In this document: positions 1 to 11,830 of the stretch, one piece after another
Layout: each line of letters begins with the position of its first letter
Numbering within the stretch: the first letter of the stretch is position 1
Assembly (NCBI GenBank): GCA_018340375.1
Contig: JAFFJZ010000006.1
Location: 14,092,001 to 14,156,000 of the forward strand
Reading direction: 5' to 3'
Length of the DNA: 64,000 nucleotides
Source of the DNA: Gonatopus flavifemur
Lineage: Eukaryota > Arthropoda > Insecta > Hymenoptera > Dryinidae
Translations under genes and position numbers: made by a program
The notes under the pieces: generated by a model
Told to the model about the DNA's origin: nothing
What the model saw: the letters and a program-made list of their open reading frames with translations, nothing else
Database searches by the model: none

Positions 1-549
1 AACAAAACCTCACAGATGGACATATCGTGTATTGAAATTCGGGAGAATAAATGATGATAATCAGAAACAATGAAATTTATTTACGGACATATTGATCATA
101 ACGATCAATAATAGTTTTCATGTGATCTCGAATACCCAATTTCTTCAAAGTCTGATTCAATGAAGGCGAAGGATGGATGATGCGATTCATAAGTTTGCAG
201 CTCGATCCCATACAGCACAAAAGTCCCCGCAAAGAGCTCCCGTCATGACAGTAAACATGAATTCATTATGAATAGTTTGAATTCAAAATAAACTCTTGAT
301 GGACAACTCAATCTTCAGGAAGAATATCACGAATTCATAAAGAACTATTCAGACATCCAACATGTATGCATTTTGAATTTCTTGAGTTCATATTGAATTC
401 ATTCTACTCCCATGATTCTTATATATAAGGAAACGGAAGTATTGTAGTAGGGTCAAAAATCGATGATGCGCAAGGGGGTATTTCGCTTTTGCCGAACGTC
501 TTAGAACGTCGAAAGAACGCTATCCCCAAAAATGTCTGTATGTGCGTAT
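1..549. other. Non-coding leader with GAATTC-rich patch
   Basis: No supportable gene. Positions about 240-420 are rich in GAATTC and in AAGAA/TTCTT words, like the hexamer-rich repeats near 30.7, 31.7 and 33.0 kb, so this is probably a decayed member of that family. The remainder is AT-rich and unremarkable. Confidence 0.5.
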
Positions 550-863
550 CCCAATCAGAAAAATCCGTAATATGCCAATATTGACAACAGGTGAAGTACA
601 GTGCCAGTATTGGGTCTCCAACACTTGGTCAACACGTACGGGATCAGTACTGGATACATAAAAATACAGGAATATGCCTGTACTGAGAACTTAATACCGG
701 CCAGGTACTAATCCAGTACTGGCCCTGCACTGATTGCGAATAATGGTATCAGTACTCAATCCCCAGTACTGAAAAGCGTTATCATTCCAGACAAATGCCA
801 GTACCCTGCCAGTCTTCGCTAGTACTGGTGCAGTACTGCGCCTGTTGTAAATTTCTGGTTGGG
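550..863 (+). mobile_element. AGTACT-rich TIR element, copy 1
   Basis: A 314-bp repeat beginning CCCAATCAGAAA and ending TTTCTGGTTGGG, an imperfect terminal inverted repeat of about 12 bp. The interior carries many CAGTACTGG and GTACTGGC words. A nearly identical element of the same length lies inverted at 13539-13852, and a shorter direct copy lies at 61766-62034. No transposase or clear target-site duplication is visible, so it is a non-autonomous element of unknown superfamily. Short reading frames inside it follow the repeat and are not considered genes. Confidence 0.75.
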
Positions 864-1002
864 AGCTGCTTGCGTGCGTGTACAATTTTCTTTGGCGCAC
901 GATAACTCTCCTCAGAATGCATCGATCGGGATACTTTTTTTTTGATACGTTTGTCTTTGAGAGCACTCGGGGCCTCCAAAATATAACGGAATATTGTTTG
1001 AA

Positions 1003-1612
1003 AAATCTAGATTCTGCGACCACGCATATCTCCACTCCCTGTTATCCGATAACTATAAAACTTATACCGCGCTCTAGTTATGATTCAATAGTGGTCTCAT
1101 ACAAGTTTCATCCAAATCGGTTGGAAACTGTGAAAATTTTTGTTTTTGAGATTCGCATAATTTGGCATTATCTGTAAAGCATGCCTTCTTTATGTTCCCA
1201 TCATGCGAATGCCATGAAACTTTGAGCATAGTGAATTCACGGGGTGGTAGTCGTACGGTATAAATTTCCAGCGAATCCGAAGTGCGGAAAGAACAGTGGT
1301 AAGCACTGAGCTTCAAAACAAATTTCGAAAATCTTGTAATTACCGGTATCATGGGGGTATATTTCTTTCCCATCATCTTATTCTTATGTAATTTTGACCA
1401 CCGTCTAATGTAAAAATTCGTGATTTAGCGATCGCACATATCTTCGCTCCCTGTTATTGGATTACAATGAAATTTCTACCGCGTTTCAGTTACAATCTCG
1501 TAGTGGCCTCATATGAGTTTGAGAAATGTGGAAATTTGTCTTTAGAAATTTGCATGGTTTTGTGTTTCAAGGTGCAATAAACATGTATTTTTATTCCCAT
1601 TGAGAACATGGA
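1003..1612. repeat. Two-copy direct repeat, about 412-bp period
   Basis: A segment of about 190 bp at roughly 1010-1200 recurs at roughly 1422-1612. Shared landmarks are ACTCCCTGTTAT-like (1034) versus GCTCCCTGTTAT (1446) and TAGTGGTCTCAT (1089) versus TAGTGGCCTCAT (1501), both offset by 412 bp. The copies differ by many substitutions, so this is an old tandem duplication or two copies of a dispersed repeat. No coding function is apparent. Confidence 0.65.
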
Positions 1613-2470
1613 AGTACTGTATGGTTCTCCATACCGATTTTTACTGTCATAACGGGGACTGTTCAAGAAGTTCTTTCAGAACTTTTTGTCAATTCAAAAT
1701 GATCATTTGTGCTGTCTGGAATCCTTGCCAAAACAATGCTTTTTCTCCCTTCCAAATTTCTCTCATTTTAACCTGCGACACGTCTGTTACGAAGTGACAA
1801 ACGGCAAGTGTAGTTCATATTACTTCGTCACAAATTATTTATTGTTCGAAACGGCCCGAGCGGCTGGACCGAATCGAATGTGTGGGTCTGCTCACGTTCT
1901 AAGCTTGCCGAGGAACTCCAAATTCCAAGGCGGCACTCGTAGATATGTTCAGTGATTTCGTTTCAATGATGAAAGGGAAGAGAAATGAAGTTATAGATTG
2001 ACCTTTAGTTTTTACTGCGAGGGTTATTCGCATTGATATTTATTTCTCTTGGAGAGAGAGAGAGAGAGAAAACAAATGAAAGATATTACAATAAAACGAT
2101 TCGAATAGAAGGGAATAACAGATACAATGACTTTTAAATTACAAGATTTTTAACAGTGACATCGAGATAGTTTCTGATGGGAGAAAGTATGTGTATGTGT
2201 ATGTGGGTGTACATATGAGAATAATTTACGAACCTCACTTCCGTTCAAGCTGACCTTTGAGTATCTGGCTGCGAGCTGGATCCAAAGTGAGCGACCAAGA
2301 TCTTGTATATGGTGGCAACTGGATCAGGAGTTTGGATACGATTTGGATGCACTGAATTTAATAATACTCTGACTTAAAAATGAACTCGGAAAGTCCGAGT
2401 GCGAAGATTTAAATAAGAGAGTGAGAGTGGTACAAACGGGTTTGGCGGAATAGGTATTCCGTGAAAATTT
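1613..2470. other. Non-coding stretch with GA microsatellite
   Basis: No gene recognised. A short (GA)n tract of about 20 bp lies at 2051-2070. The sequence is otherwise AT-rich without a visible repeat structure. A patch around 1850-1930 is more GC-rich but short, with no supportable splice-bounded frame. Confidence 0.5.
2051..2070. repeat. (GA)n microsatellite
   Basis: A nearly perfect GA dinucleotide run of about 20 bp, read directly from the sequence. Confidence 0.9.
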
Positions 2471-2705
2471 GTTACCGGCACGTGGAACTTGCGCGAGTTC
2501 GATCACGGTACCAAACGAGAACTTTGTTTCGTTGGACTTGGTGAATCCGCGTGTTATCGAGCCTGCTTTTGCAAGGCGTGTCCCCGATAGATCCCGAAAG
2601 TATACTCTGGCTTTCCATCAGGATCGCTCTTATTTAAAAGAGCGAATGATTTCTTTTTGCCGTTGGGAGTGGGGAATCACGCGGTTGGATTTTTGCCGAT
2701 TTTGA
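2471..2705 (+). repeat. Dispersed repeat, inverted partner at 8535-8748
   Basis: Begins GTTACCGGCACGTGGAACTT and contains GTGTCCCCGATAGATCCCGAAA and GAGTGGGGAATCACGCG blocks. The same blocks occur in the same order on the opposite strand at 8748-8535. The two copies are about 6 kb apart and diverged by indels and substitutions. More GC-rich than its surroundings. An open frame crosses it, but the partner copy does not preserve that frame, so a repeat rather than a gene is favoured. Confidence 0.7.
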
Positions 2706-3779
2706 ATTTGCTCTAGTTACCATGCTCCATAATCAATGAATGTGTGTCAGAGAGAAGTAATGAATTAGGAAGGAGATGGATGGAAGGTGTGCGGGGCACC
2801 TTGGACTCAGCTCGATGCAGTTTCAGCAAATTCTTCGCATATCGATATGTTTTGATGATTATTTGACAAAAGTTTAATGAGTTTAAAAATAATGACAACA
2901 GGAGGTCCAATGATAGAGAATCTCAGGTGAATTCGTTTATCCTTCCTCGCATGTATGCGCGCTTTCATTTTCGCTTCGGATAGATGCAGAGGAGTTATTC
3001 TATGTTTCCAATATTTCGTCTCTATCCCACTCTCTCAAGTGTTTTCTCGAATTACATGTCATCACTTTCTTCCGAGAAAACCATTGGGAGAAATCGTTGA
3101 TATTTTGACCTGGCGAGTTCTCTATCAGACCTTCCATGTCCGAATTATCCAAGTATAGCTTAACTGTATTAACTTTAGTGAATCTGATGAATAAATGGAT
3201 AGCAGTGATATCCCATATAACGAGAGAAGCCTTCGAATTCATTGTTTATTATTGTAAGTAATTTCACTATTTTCAAGACCTATGTTCTGGAAGTGTTTTG
3301 ATAATTTTTGTATTAAATTCATTGACAGTGTCCTCTGAATGAATTCGAATCCTTATCTTGCTTATGGGTAAAAGGTTTCATATAATCAGAAGAGAATGAG
3401 GGGGGCAAGTTTTTGGTAGGCACATCACACGTCTACGAAGAATCTCCGGGAAAAAATCTTCGCTCTCTTTGAGTTAACCTCCCTTTCGAATCGAAGGGAA
3501 TTTATGGACAGATACTTTTCACTTGATGCTACAACATACGAAATTTGGATTATGAGAATATATATTCTTTTTTATGTCAATATGCGGATAACAATATCGA
3601 GCTTACTGGCAGATAGAAACCTCTAGGGAACGGATAATGTCTCCTCAAGACAGTTTGGAATCGTGAACTCAACTCCTGTAATGAAAACATATACGTATAC
3701 ATGTAACAATATCACACAAAAGAATTTATTCTAGATTTTGCAATGTTATAGATGAACTTTATACAACCTATATACTATG
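2706..3779. other. Non-coding stretch
   Basis: AT-rich sequence with no recognised gene, repeat boundary or RNA. Confidence 0.4.
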
Positions 3780-4065
3780 CACGGAGGAAAACGTAGTTCG
3801 GAAATATAGTAATCTTCAATAGAAAATTGGAAAATATTTCTTAAAATCTGCCCATGAAATTGTACAAAATGATTAATGACATATTTTTTTTTCCTATGTT
3901 TTGTGAGGTATTGGTGAATTATCATTCATATTCTAATAAAATTCAACAAAAATGTGAACCGTCATATCTTTATCACGAACTTAAGAAATAAACTCAGATT
4001 CTAAGAAATATTCTTCAATTTCCTATTAGAGATTACTATACTTCCGAACTTCATTTTTCTCCGTG
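3780..4065. mobile_element. Palindromic MITE, CACGGAG ends
   Basis: A 286-bp element with long imperfect inverted arms. The left end CACGGAGGAAAACGTAGTTC is the inverse of the right end GAACTTCATTTTTCTCCGTG, and pairing continues for about 65 bp through blocks including ATAGTAATCT and GAAAATATTTCTTA. The right flank is TA and the left flank is TG. It has no coding capacity. The ends match those of the other CACGGAG/CACTGAG elements in the window, which suggests mobilisation by a Tc1/mariner-type transposase (inference). Confidence 0.8.
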
Positions 4066-4411
4066 TAGAACGCGCATTCAAAGTGCTGTGCTGTTACTAC
4101 GAAAGACTGGGTAAAAGTTTACGAACCCGGATCGGTTCTTATAAAAAATAATGAATATCATAACGTACCGCAAACGAAACAGGTCTGATGTTTACGAAGA
4201 AAAAGATCATCGCCCTATGCTGTACGTGTGGGGGCCAAAGCTGTAAATGGAGAATGGAAAAAATAATTCTCATGTTCCGAATTGATTCACATCGACCAGT
4301 GATGCAGAAATCCCAAGAATCTAGTCCGTTGGAAATCTCGAATTTCATATCGATTGAAATATCGAGTTCCGTTGAATTGAAGAACAAAGGATCTAAATAC
4401 AGTTTATTCCA

Positions 4412-4676
4412 CACTGAGAAAACAGATATCTTGAAAAATACCATAATTTATGGATTTTCAGCGCTGGTCTGACCTGAGTCGGAATATTCACTTGCATAAA
4501 TCTCTAAAAGTACCATAATTTCTTGGACTTTTTGAAATAAGTATGGTACCTTCCGTATAAAAGTCCAAGACATTATGGTACTTTTAGAGGTTTTTTCAGG
4601 TAAATATTTAGGCTCGGTCAGACCAGCGCAGAAAATCCATAAATTATGGTACTTTTTAAGATACCTTTTTCTCCGT
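4412..4676. mobile_element. Palindromic MITE, 265 bp, sister of 43546-43811
   Basis: Left arm CACTGAGAAAACAGATATCT and right arm ending CTTTTTCTCCGTG bound a near-perfect palindrome containing ACCATAATTTATGGATTTTC, GCGCTGGTCTGACC and AAAAGTCCAAGA blocks on both arms. A sister of almost the same length sits at 43546-43811 in the opposite orientation. The flanks are CA on both sides instead of the expected TA. It is non-coding and its RNA would form a long hairpin. Confidence 0.88.
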
Positions 4677-5294
4677 GCAAGTAATGCTGGACAGGAATGA
4701 ACCAGATGGATAACGATTTGATGATTGATTCGTTTTCTGGATTGACTGAAAATTCACTCACTTTGACGTCATATTGTTCATTTATTCATCCAGAAAAAAG
4801 TTACCTACAAAATCAATACACTCCGCAGGAAAGTAGGGACAAAATCGAATTGTCAGGTGATGTATCATATTCTGTCATTAGAATGACTATACTCTTTATC
4901 AATGTATAACAGAATTCTCTTACTCTTCGATCACCAGATAGTACAGTCATTTCAATACACAATGTGATTTTGTCCCTACTTCACTGTACAGTCATATTTT
5001 GAAACAATTGTGGATTGATAATTATTTGTAATCGTGTATTGAATTAATATCAAAGTCGCATCAAGAACCGCTCAATTGTTGGTCAATTCAGAACACCATT
5101 TTTCATTGAACTGGTTAAGGGCCATGGAACATTAAAAAACGAACAGAATTTTGCTACGTAGTTTTCAAATAACTAAGCAATGATTACAAACGTTACTAGG
5201 ATTTGGCTCTAAATTTAAATCCAAAGCCCGAAACACATTCCTAAACATGAGAAAATAAGTTGGAAAATTGTTGACACTTTTACGTTAATATGTT
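4677..5294. other. Non-coding stretch
   Basis: No gene recognised. It contains short near-repeats around TTTTGTCCCTACTT (about 4965) and its inverse near 4835, which may mark a small diverged inverted repeat spanning about 4830-4985. Confidence 0.4.
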
Positions 5295-5751
5295 CCCGAA
5301 GAGAACATGAAGCTTCAGCGAACATTCAGATTAGATGTGTATAGATCGAGCTGAAGGTTCATTAGAGCTAACTTTTAGATTCACAAACGTTTGACAAAGG
5401 TTTTACGAACGTTGAAATGTCCGCCTCGAAATACGTTCAGGAAACATAGATGAAACGTTCGCTGAAGGTTCATCGAAGGTTTAACGAAGCTTCACAAAAA
5501 TATCTATACGTATATTATTTTGATCAATTCATATGAAAGATAAATTAATTGATAAATATAAATTATCATAAAATAATCTAAGTTTAGATATTTTTGTGGA
5601 GCTTCCTGGACGTATTTCGAGGCGGACATTTCGACGTTCGTAGAACCTTTGTCAAACGTTTGTGAATCTAAAAGTTAGCTCTAATGAACCTTCGATCCGA
5701 TCTATACATATCTAATCTGAACGTTCGCTGAAGCTTCATGTTCTCTTCGGG
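5295..5751. mobile_element. Foldback MITE, CCCGAAGAGAACATGAAG ends
   Basis: The 29 bp at each end are perfect inverted repeats (CCCGAAGAGAACATGAAGCT inward on both sides). The arms stay alignable for about 150 bp through GTTCATTAGAGCTAACTTTT and ATGTCCGCCTCGAAATACGT. An extra block of about 60 bp is present only in the left arm. The loop is AT-rich (about 5510-5580). No reading frame. This family is distinct from the CACGGAG elements, and no clear duplicated target was identified. Confidence 0.88.
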
Positions 5752-6337
5752 TTTATAATCGTTTGCTTAATTTTGAGCAATCATTTGCAGTTCCAATTTC
5801 ATATTCGAAGCTCGATCTAAGTAATTCACTTAATTATTGTGGATTTCAAATTTGTAGCATAATTTTGTCCATTTCTCGAAGGACTCTATGGTCCTTGAAC
5901 AAACGCATCGATTCTCGCCAAATTTCATTGAATTTTGCACAATGTTCTGACCAAATCCCGTAACATTTTATTCCGTCAGATTCTATGGATTTTTTTCAAC
6001 TTGATTTTGACTGAACATTTTACACAAAGTGCACCTTTGAATCAACTTTGATGAAAAACTAACGATTTTCATACCTCATATTTCAGACAAGTGTAACCAT
6101 CCCCGATTTCAGCAGTATCATCAACGATCAGTGTCATGTCTTTGTAGCAGATTGAGTCGAATTCCCACTTGAACTGAGTTACTAATTTCAGATATAGAAT
6201 AGGGAAGAAACCGGAAAAGGAAGCGTGTCGTAAAGAGTAACGGGAACAATAGAAATGTTTCACATGACCGTGCATAATTTTTCTTTCATTCTTACATCTT
6301 TTCTATATTCACTCTTCAATGACACTTTCATCTCCCT
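5752..6337. other. Non-coding stretch with a diverged dispersed repeat
   Basis: About 5880-6010 shares blocks with 34240-34345, including GATTCTCGCCAAAT, TTGCACAATGTT and GTCAGATTCTATGGATTTTT. This marks a dispersed repeat with at least two copies. No gene recognised. Confidence 0.5.
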
Positions 6338-6445
6338 CCACACAGTACCGCAGTCCCAAAAGAACTCATAGAGAATTCTAATTGAACTGATTGTGTTCTC
6401 TACCAATTCTTTAAGAATTCTCCTGGGACTGTGGTGTTGCGTGGG
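6338..6445. mobile_element. 108-bp hairpin with CCACRCA...CAGTCCC ends
   Basis: Left arm CCACACAGTACCGCAGTCCC pairs imperfectly with right arm GGGACTGTGGTGTTGCGTGG; the loop contains GAATTC words. The same end motif (CCACACAGCACCACAGTTCC) begins the GAATTC-rich repeat near 30615, which suggests this is a miniature member of that family. Confidence 0.7.
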
Positions 6446-8534
6446 CCAATACGCTCCACGTACTTCAAATATACGTTCGGACTAATCTTAAAGTTTCACT
6501 ATCCATGTTCTAAATACTTCATGATCACTCGTCCTTGACACTTTCTACCACACGCCACCCTTCCACCAAGGTCAAGAACGAAAAAAATCCAATCGAATTC
6601 CCATTGAACCGATTGATTTCTATTGATTCCGATGCAAAGGCTCAACTCGCAAACCCATAAGAAAAATGCAACAAATGGAAGCCAATTGTCATTCCAAGAA
6701 TCCAAGCAGCAACAGAAGTTCAAAGTATATACGAAACACAAACGTTCATAGAATGCACGAATGAGATACGCAGAACATATAATGAAAGTTCATAGAATAT
6801 TCGAATTAGACTGTTTTAAATATACTTGGAATGTACATAGTACATCCGAAATGTACCATATTCATTCAATCGGCGTTCGATGAATGTGCATAGCACCTTT
6901 GAAACGGTCTCATTGGAATGTACATAGAATATGTTTCGGATATTTGCAGAACGTTCATAGTATATTCTGGTGCTACATGGGAAATTTAGAGAATTTCATA
7001 CTCCGAAACACGATCGACGTATCTTACCAAAACTCATCTGCCTTACTGTCGGGAAAACCTTGTTGATTCATATTTTTATCAATGATTCGACTTAAAAAGG
7101 TTTTTCCATTGTACGGGAGTTATTATGAACAGTAAAAAAATTGAGCAAGCAGACGCAAATAGATCGTGAAAAACAAATTTTCTCAATTTTTCAATATGTT
7201 CTTGAAGTTTGAATCGTTTATCGAAACAGACCGAAAATTCAAACTCACGAAATCTAATAAATCTTCGGTGTTTATATTTCCGAATTAGCTCCTTGGAACT
7301 TGAAATATCGTTTGAAGGACTTACCGCGAACACTGGTGACTTTTGAAGCTGATTATTTCGTTATCCGATTACCAATTTGTTTCAATAAACGGTTCAAACT
7401 TCAGAAACATTTTTCGAGAATATTCTCTAACAATCCAGGAGTATGAAGGGGGACAAAACGTTAGAGGAAAAAGTTTTTTGATATCTGTTTTCTAGTTCAC
7501 CTGAGGTATAGTCAGTGACTCGATATCGATAAAAATCGTCACGAGTAAGATGATTGAAATCTTAAAGCAGTACATAACGGCGATTAAATATCCAAGACTG
7601 ATGGACGACTCTATGAGATATCTCCTTTTATATGAATGTTATCCAAGCATACAATTTTACGTAACCATTGCGAATAAACTTATTACATAAGGGAGTTGAG
7701 AAGTGCCGATAATGAAAAGTAAATACACTTCCTCTTATCGAATTATATGCATTGGAATAGGAATTTGTTTGTGAAGCACCAGTAACCAGATGTGTCAAGT
7801 TCCATAATTAGGGTCCAATTTCAAATCAACTGTGATGTGCCAACCAAAAACCTTATCTATTGCTTTTATTCGTAATTGGAAATAATTCGGATCGCATCGT
7901 ACAATCCCTTCACAATGTATGAGAATCCGAATTGTTTCTACATTTTCAATAAAGGAGAAGAATCTAGAAAGCTGTACAATATAATAATGATTTTAGAAAA
8001 CGCAATTTATTCGTTTAACTTCGTTTCGCTTTCTCGATCCTTACTCTTTAAACATTATCTTATGTAGTTAAAATATTAAGCTTCCTAAGAACGAACAGGA
8101 ATCACCAAAGTAAACCATGATTGCAACCTCAGCAATCTTACACCCGGTCACATTCGATTATACGAGATTCACGACTACGAAATTCCGTAGCCACCTTGAT
8201 TTCTTTTCGATCTTCCTCTTCTGCATTCTTTCATCAACTTATTTTCATTTACTGAAACATAGTTTCTCAAAAAAAAAAAATACCATTAGACCATAAACAC
8301 CTTTCAATTGTAAACATTTTCAACTAAACACAATTCAATTATTATTTTCTTTTAGATGACTTTAAATGATTCATACAATCTTTAAAATACACGTCGACTT
8401 TGAAAATCGCTGATGATGCTTCGAGCGGAGTCCAAAGTGCGGTATGCACCTTTGTTTCCTTCCTTTTCCTAATGCCTCTCTTCCTTTTCGCACACACTAC
8501 GAAATTATTGAGCCGAACAACCGTGGAACTTTGC
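6446..8534. other. Non-coding stretch with degenerate GTTCATAGAA words
   Basis: Between about 6735 and 6980 the words GTTCATAGAA, GTACATAGAA and GTACATAGTA recur at irregular spacing, resembling the interior of the element at 5295-5751. Around 7187-7225 and 7378-7412 two TTCTTGAAGTTTGAA-like segments are inverted relative to one another. No gene recognised in the rest. Confidence 0.45.
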
Positions 8535-8748
8535 CGAATACAGCAAAAATCGCAATCACGCGATTCCCCACTCCCATAATTAAGAAATCATGAAGCATGC
8601 ATGATGAAAACACCAGAGTACATTTTCGGGATTTATCGGGGACACGTCTTGTGCAAGAGATCGTGTAATCCGCGGCTTCACCAATCAAAGTTATAAACTA
8701 GTCTTTGGGTACCGTGACACCGTCTCACAAGTTCCACGTGCCGGTAAC
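8535..8748 (-). repeat. Dispersed repeat, inverted partner of 2471-2705
   Basis: Read on the minus strand it begins GTTACCGGCACGTGGAACTT and continues through GTGTCCCCGATAAATCCCGAAA and GAGTGGGGAATCGCGTG, in the same order as the copy at 2471. Divergence is mostly substitutions and short indels. Confidence 0.7.
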
Positions 8749-9440
8749 ATTCTTCTCTGACAAATTCTACCTTGTCAAAAGAACCGACCATTAACGCTCT
8801 CATATTATTCTATTTATTTTCGCACTCAAAAATTCATCTTTTGAGTTAGGTTAAATAAGAAATATCGTAGTGTGAATTCAGTGCGCGAACCACCATCCAA
8901 GACGAGGGACCTAGGCTCCGAATTTTGGCTCCATTTGTTCCTCATTACCGTCCAATCATCCACCCTGCTCCCTTCAGGACCAGCTCCAGCGGGATCACCA
9001 GCGATTCTCAATAGACAACAAAGAGTAAGGAAAGAAAACTGTATTACACACGCACACACACATCTCCCCACACTCACATAACTCCAAGTATTGATGTCAT
9101 TTTGTTCTTAATTTGAATAGAGAAATATATTTGTCACTTACCTAACTTAACGATCTTCTCTTTTACTATATCCAAACTGCACATCCTCATTCCGTTCGAA
9201 TTTTCATTGACAATCCTTGAGAACTTACGTTGGAGTTTTTTTGAGAATACGACTACGGTTGCCGCCCTAGGTCTTCTTTACAACCTTCGGCAAACTTAGA
9301 ATCTGAACAAACCCACATGAGCGACTCGACCTAGCCGCTCAGGTCGTGTCGACAAATAAATAAATTTGCTATAGAGTGAAACCCTGTTTCGCGACGTAAC
9401 ACAACTGAAAAGAGCAAAACATCCTCAATGTAAGAAATTT
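8749..9440. other. Non-coding stretch with a GC-richer exon-like patch
   Basis: About 8870-9025 is noticeably more GC-rich than its surroundings and is open on both strands. On the plus strand it would read through a hydrophobic stretch (WLHLFLITVQ) and end near AGAGTAAGG, which resembles a splice donor. No homologue is recognised and no convincing acceptor or polypyrimidine tract precedes it, so I annotate it only as a candidate exon-like patch. Confidence 0.25.
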
Positions 9441-9735
9441 TTACCAAGATATCAGGGGTGACAGCATTTACCCTGACACCCATGTGGAAATAGCCAGATT
9501 TGACAAATGGCGCGGTACTGGCGAGGTTGTATTTACTAAAGTTCGGCAAAAGCAACTGTACCTGTTCAGAATCATTACCGTTTTTCAACTGTCGCCGAAC
9601 ATTCGCAAGATTTCAGACGGTATTGGCTCGCATGGACAGACAGTATAGGGTCAGTATCGAATGAATACTGTTTGGACAATACCCAGGATGTAGAGAAACG
9701 GTACCGCGCCAGTATTCAGCCAAAGTCGGTATTAT
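9441..9735 (-). repeat. Dispersed repeat shared with 62035-62155
   Basis: The segment from CATGTGGAAATAGCC through GGCGCGGTACTGGC, GTTGTATTTAC and TTCAGAATCATTAC to ATTTCAGACGG recurs inverted at 62155-62035, directly beside the AGTACT-rich copy there. The remainder (to about 9735) contains CAGTATCGAATGAATACTG and GGTACCGCGCCAGTATT. It probably belongs to the same composite family as the AGTACT elements. Confidence 0.6.
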
Positions 9736-11360
9736 CATTCCATATGTGGGTCATTCCATGTCAAATCGACCAATGTTGGGACTCGACCCCTTTCGATTTC
9801 GATGAATTTTGATCAGAAGTTTCCTTTTATCATAAAACAAAGTTATACCGAAGGAAAAGAATTTAGTAATTTTTTTTTTGAAAGCTATGCAAAATTAAAA
9901 ATTTGACGATTTTCCGGATTTTTCAGGCTTAACTTTCGAATATCTCGAAAACTATTACAGTTACGAGAGTTGGTCAGGGTGCGTTTCGGAGAGAATACTT
10001 GGGGCTATGAAAAAGAATATATTTTGAGAAACAATTCTGAAAAATACCAAATTTGTGGAATTTTTGGAAATCGTCAAAATTGACGATCAACATTAAATTT
10101 TCGGCTCATTTTTTTCTAATGCAATACCTTGTACTGATCCCAAAAGATCTTGAAAATTTCAGAAGTGTGTGTTCCTTACAAATGTAAAAATTTTTGAATT
10201 TTGCAAAACAAAATTCTCCTACTTCTGTGTTTAGTCAAACTGAACACAGAAGAACTATTACAGTCATCATATAATTTTGTAATCATGAACAATGAAAATT
10301 TCAATTATTGATACAATAATATAAATACAAAAAAACATTATTAAAATTCACGTTTTTATTCATTTGAAAAACATGGTACTACGTAAGTCGTTTTTTTCAA
10401 TCCTTTCCTAGATGTTGATGCCTCATTTCTTTTTCCTAATCTGAAAGAAGGTAGAGTTATATTATTCTTCAAATTAGAATTTGATGTTGATAAATTACTA
10501 ACACTCAAAATTTCAGTCTTTTTACCTGGTTTTAATTTTTGGTTCTTCGAAGAACTCGTCGATGTCCTTGTATTTCAAACGAAAATCCTCTCCTTCCTTG
10601 GATGATGATAAGATTTTTATTTTCAATGAATTGTAACGGACGTTATCTCAGGACATAGGAATATCAATAAAATTAAGATGAACTTCTATTATAAAATAAT
10701 CCAAAAGAGTTTCGTTTATGAACAACTTCAACTGTCATCAATTAACAATCGTAACGGGCTTAACATAAATGATATTGTCGAATCAAGTTTCGTATTATAA
10801 TTTTGTTTTAATATTGATATCAGCGAGTGGGAGAGAGAGGAATAGAAAAATTAATCCTTATCTTGGCTTCGAAGCTCTGGAATACCAATGATGAGACTGT
10901 CCTTGTAAGTCCTCGTGATCCTCGATATTCTTTAGATTTGGATCCTTTATGGTGCTTTTTTGATCCTTTGCCCTCGTGATGTTTTTTCAGGATGATTCCC
11001 GCAATTCAATAAAAGCTCTGAGAATCTTTGTCAGGAACTTTGATGAATTAGATCAATCTCATACTTGAGAAATGTGAGCGGTACTTTGGCCGTTTTTCTT
11101 ATCCGTATATCTTTAATTACGTGTGCACACTTCTACGGCCGATACGGAAGTGTCCCCTCTTTCGATTTCGAAAATCTCTTCTCCTCCCTTCAGCCTTCTT
11201 GGAGCTCTCTCTCTCTACTCTCATACCATCATCTCTCACTCTCTATTATCTATATGTATTCATATATATGCCCATGTGTATCTACATCAGCCCTTACAAC
11301 ATCATTCGAAATAGGAACGGCGGCATGACCACTACGTATTCCTTGTATTGAAACAGCATT
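9736..11360. other. Non-coding stretch
   Basis: AT-rich. Starts with GTGGGTCATTCCATGTCAAA and has many homopolymer A/T runs. Around 11150-11280 there is a pyrimidine-rich tract (CTCTCTCTCTAC). Overlapping reading frames there are low-complexity and not credible genes. It may contain more of the decayed transposon represented by 11361-11830, but I cannot define its ends. Confidence 0.4.
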
Positions 11361-11830
11361 TTAGAATCTTTTCTTGAGTTTCTTCTCAGTACACTGAATT
11401 TGTTCATTCGAGATGAAGTCGCAATTGATCCCTCGCAAATTTTCTTTGGCCCATTTGCATAGCTCATCGGGTGTCTGAAATTGGTCTTCAGTTTTTGATT
11501 GAAGATTGGCTCGAATAGCCAATCGTTTTATTATTCCACCCAAACCATCGCTTGGACCTTTTCCATGCGAAGTTGCAAAAAAATGCCATTCTGCTTGTAT
11601 TCCAAAATCTTCTTCGCGATGTAGCAAGTTCACAAAATTATAGCGATTTTTATATTGAGCTGCTGCACCATCCGAAAAATACATTATTTTAGAAATGTCC
11701 GGAAGTTTATTTTTAAGAAATGACGTTAATGCTTATAGACTGCCGCTGTGTTGTGCGTCAAGTTATCTGAAATTATCATCAAACTTCGAGGTCTCCAAGG
11801 ACTTCTACACCTGATCCAAGATCACATAAC
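11361..11830 (-). pseudogene. Decayed transposon-like protein fragment (SDG...HGKG family)
   Basis: On the minus strand the frame from about 11733 to 11361 reads ALTSFLKNKLPDISK, then MYFSDGAAAQYKN, WHFFATSHGKGPSDGLGG and KRLAIRANLQ before the stop. Upstream, a different frame continues the same protein (PRSLMIISDNLTHNTAA at about 11815-11745), so a frameshift lies near 11735. From memory, SDG-Q-YKN and ATSHGKG-D-GG motifs typify a widespread arthropod/cnidarian family of probable transposon origin with no established activity; I cannot confirm this without a search. The fragment lacks both ends. No splice sites were identified, and no terminal repeats could be assigned. Confidence 0.6.

Noticed and set aside
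11065..11351. Overlapping open frames in three phases rich in Ser/Leu/Tyr
   Set aside because: They arise from a CT-rich tract and ATATAT sequence, not from coding constraint.
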